6,030 nucleotides of DNA from Solirubrobacteraceae bacterium (lineage in GTDB: Bacteria; Actinomycetota; Thermoleophilia; Solirubrobacterales; Solirubrobacteraceae). How positions within the stretch are numbered: the stretch's first letter is position 1; each line of letters opens with the position of its first letter. Below are positions 5,896 to 6,030 of the stretch, one piece after another. The stretch lies in NCBI GenBank assembly GCA_030038955.1, contig JASHQV010000486.1, positions 1-6,030 on the forward strand, written 5' to 3'. Below the pieces are notes generated by a model that did no database searches, was not told where the DNA came from, and worked only from the letters and a program-made list of their open reading frames with translations. The position numbers and the translations under genes were made by a program.

Positions 5896-5918
5896 CGCTG
5901 GGCCACCGCGGTCATCAT
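5892..5918 (-). other. Possible eight-codon leader ORF overlapping the ThDP gene start
   Basis: Two adjacent ATGs (5918-5916 and 5915-5913) open a frame reading MMTAVAQR whose stop overlaps the ThDP start codon as ATGA. It lies just downstream of the A/T-rich patch that could be the promoter. It may let ribosomes reinitiate at the enzyme start, or be chance. No good Shine-Dalgarno precedes either ATG. Confidence 0.2.
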
Positions 5919-5946
5919 CTCGGGCGGACAATAATGCCGTGCCGCG
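5896..5946. promoter_or_regulatory. Divergent promoter region between ThDP gene and OYE-like gene
   Basis: This 51-bp gap separates two divergent starts. Its only A/T-rich patch is ACAATAAT at 5928-5935. Read on the plus strand, AATAAT (5930-5935) matches the -10 consensus at five of six bases and would give a leader of about five bases before the ATG at 5947, which lacks a Shine-Dalgarno. Read on the minus strand, TATTGT (5933-5928) matches at four of six and could serve the ThDP operon. No clear -35 box is seen for either, so the two promoters would overlap almost fully. Confidence 0.35.
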
Positions 5947-6030
5947 ATGACCTCCTACCCGACACTGCTCTCGCCGGTCTCGCTCGGCCCGCTGACGCTC
6001 CGCAATCGCGTCGTCTCCACCTCCCACCAG
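5947..6030 (+). CDS. Old Yellow Enzyme-type NADH:flavin oxidoreductase, first 28 residues (runs off right edge)
   Basis: The visible protein starts MTSYPTLLSPVSLGPLTLRN and continues RVVSTSHQ. This matches the N-terminus of the OYE / 2,4-dienoyl-CoA reductase family, whose TIM barrel opens with a 'L-F-S-P-hydrophobic-x-I/L-G-x-L-x-L-x-N-R-hydrophobic' segment where FMN begins to bind. Full-length members are about 370 residues (OYE-like) or 650-680 (with a C-terminal FeS/FAD dienoyl-CoA reductase part); the window cannot tell which. The ATG at 5947 is in frame with the homology; the upstream ATG at 5934 is in another frame. Members reduce activated C=C bonds or demethylate N-methyl compounds. 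It is divergent from the ThDP gene across 51 bp. Only 28 residues support the call, but the pattern is distinctive. Confidence 0.75.
   Translation, partial: MTSYPTLLSPVSLGPLTLRNRVVSTSHQ

Noticed and set aside
4018..5934. A 638-codon plus-strand open frame antisense to the ThDP gene
   Set aside because: Its product is Arg/Gln/Ala-rich with no domain signal, as expected opposite GC-rich codons. The minus-strand frame has full ThDP-enzyme motifs.
5896..6027. N-terminal extension of the ThDP enzyme frame
   Set aside because: The 44 extra residues are polar, lack homology and lie opposite the OYE-like gene start.
1..6030. tRNA, rRNA, CRISPR, transposon ends or phage genes
   Set aside because: The window is filled by eight metabolic or regulatory genes with gaps of 64 bp or less. 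I saw no repeat arrays, transposase motifs or tRNA-like cloverleaf sequence.

Overview
The window is very GC-rich and almost entirely coding, with eight protein genes and only three short gaps (64, 15 and 51 bp). There is no stretch over 300 bases without a gene. I see no RNA gene, insertion sequence, CRISPR array or attachment site. The codon bias (GC-ending codons, many GATCG/CGATCG words), the IclR regulator and the thiolase/DUF35/MaoC gene set point to a high-GC actinobacterium. A soil lineage such as Solirubrobacterales/Thermoleophilia is my guess from style alone and is unproven.

Layout. (1) Positions 1-2454, minus strand: a tightly packed operon read right to left, consisting of a cysteine-less SCP2/Ltp-type thiolase homologue, a stand-alone DUF35 zinc-ribbon/OB protein, a MaoC-type enoyl-CoA hydratase and an SDR dehydrogenase that runs off the left edge. 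Its junctions are a 1-bp gap, a 1-bp overlap (TGATG) and a 4-bp overlap (GTGA), so the genes are very probably co-translated. (2) Positions 2519-3274, plus strand: an IclR-family regulator divergent from the operon. The 64-bp gap between them holds an inverted repeat and a plausible operon promoter. (3) Positions 3290-5895, minus strand: a second operon with a thiamine-diphosphate (ThDP) 2-oxoacid decarboxylase/carboligase-like enzyme followed, through an ATGA overlap, by a CtBP-like D-2-hydroxyacid dehydrogenase. (4) From 5947, plus strand: the first 28 codons of an Old Yellow Enzyme-type flavin oxidoreductase, divergent from the ThDP gene.

How they may work together. The first operon looks like a CoA-thioester side-chain degradation module: MaoC hydrates an enoyl-CoA, and the thiolase homologue with its DUF35 partner cleaves the 3-hydroxyacyl-CoA by a retro-aldol reaction, as known for ChsH1-ChsH2/Ltp2 in actinobacterial steroid catabolism. 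An SDR and an IclR regulator complete it. The second operon handles 2-oxo acids, by ThDP chemistry and by NAD(P)H reduction. The OYE-like gene suggests reduction of an activated alkene. Together they look like an accessory catabolic locus, but the real substrate (sterol, aryl-propanoid, terpenoid or other) cannot be read from this window.
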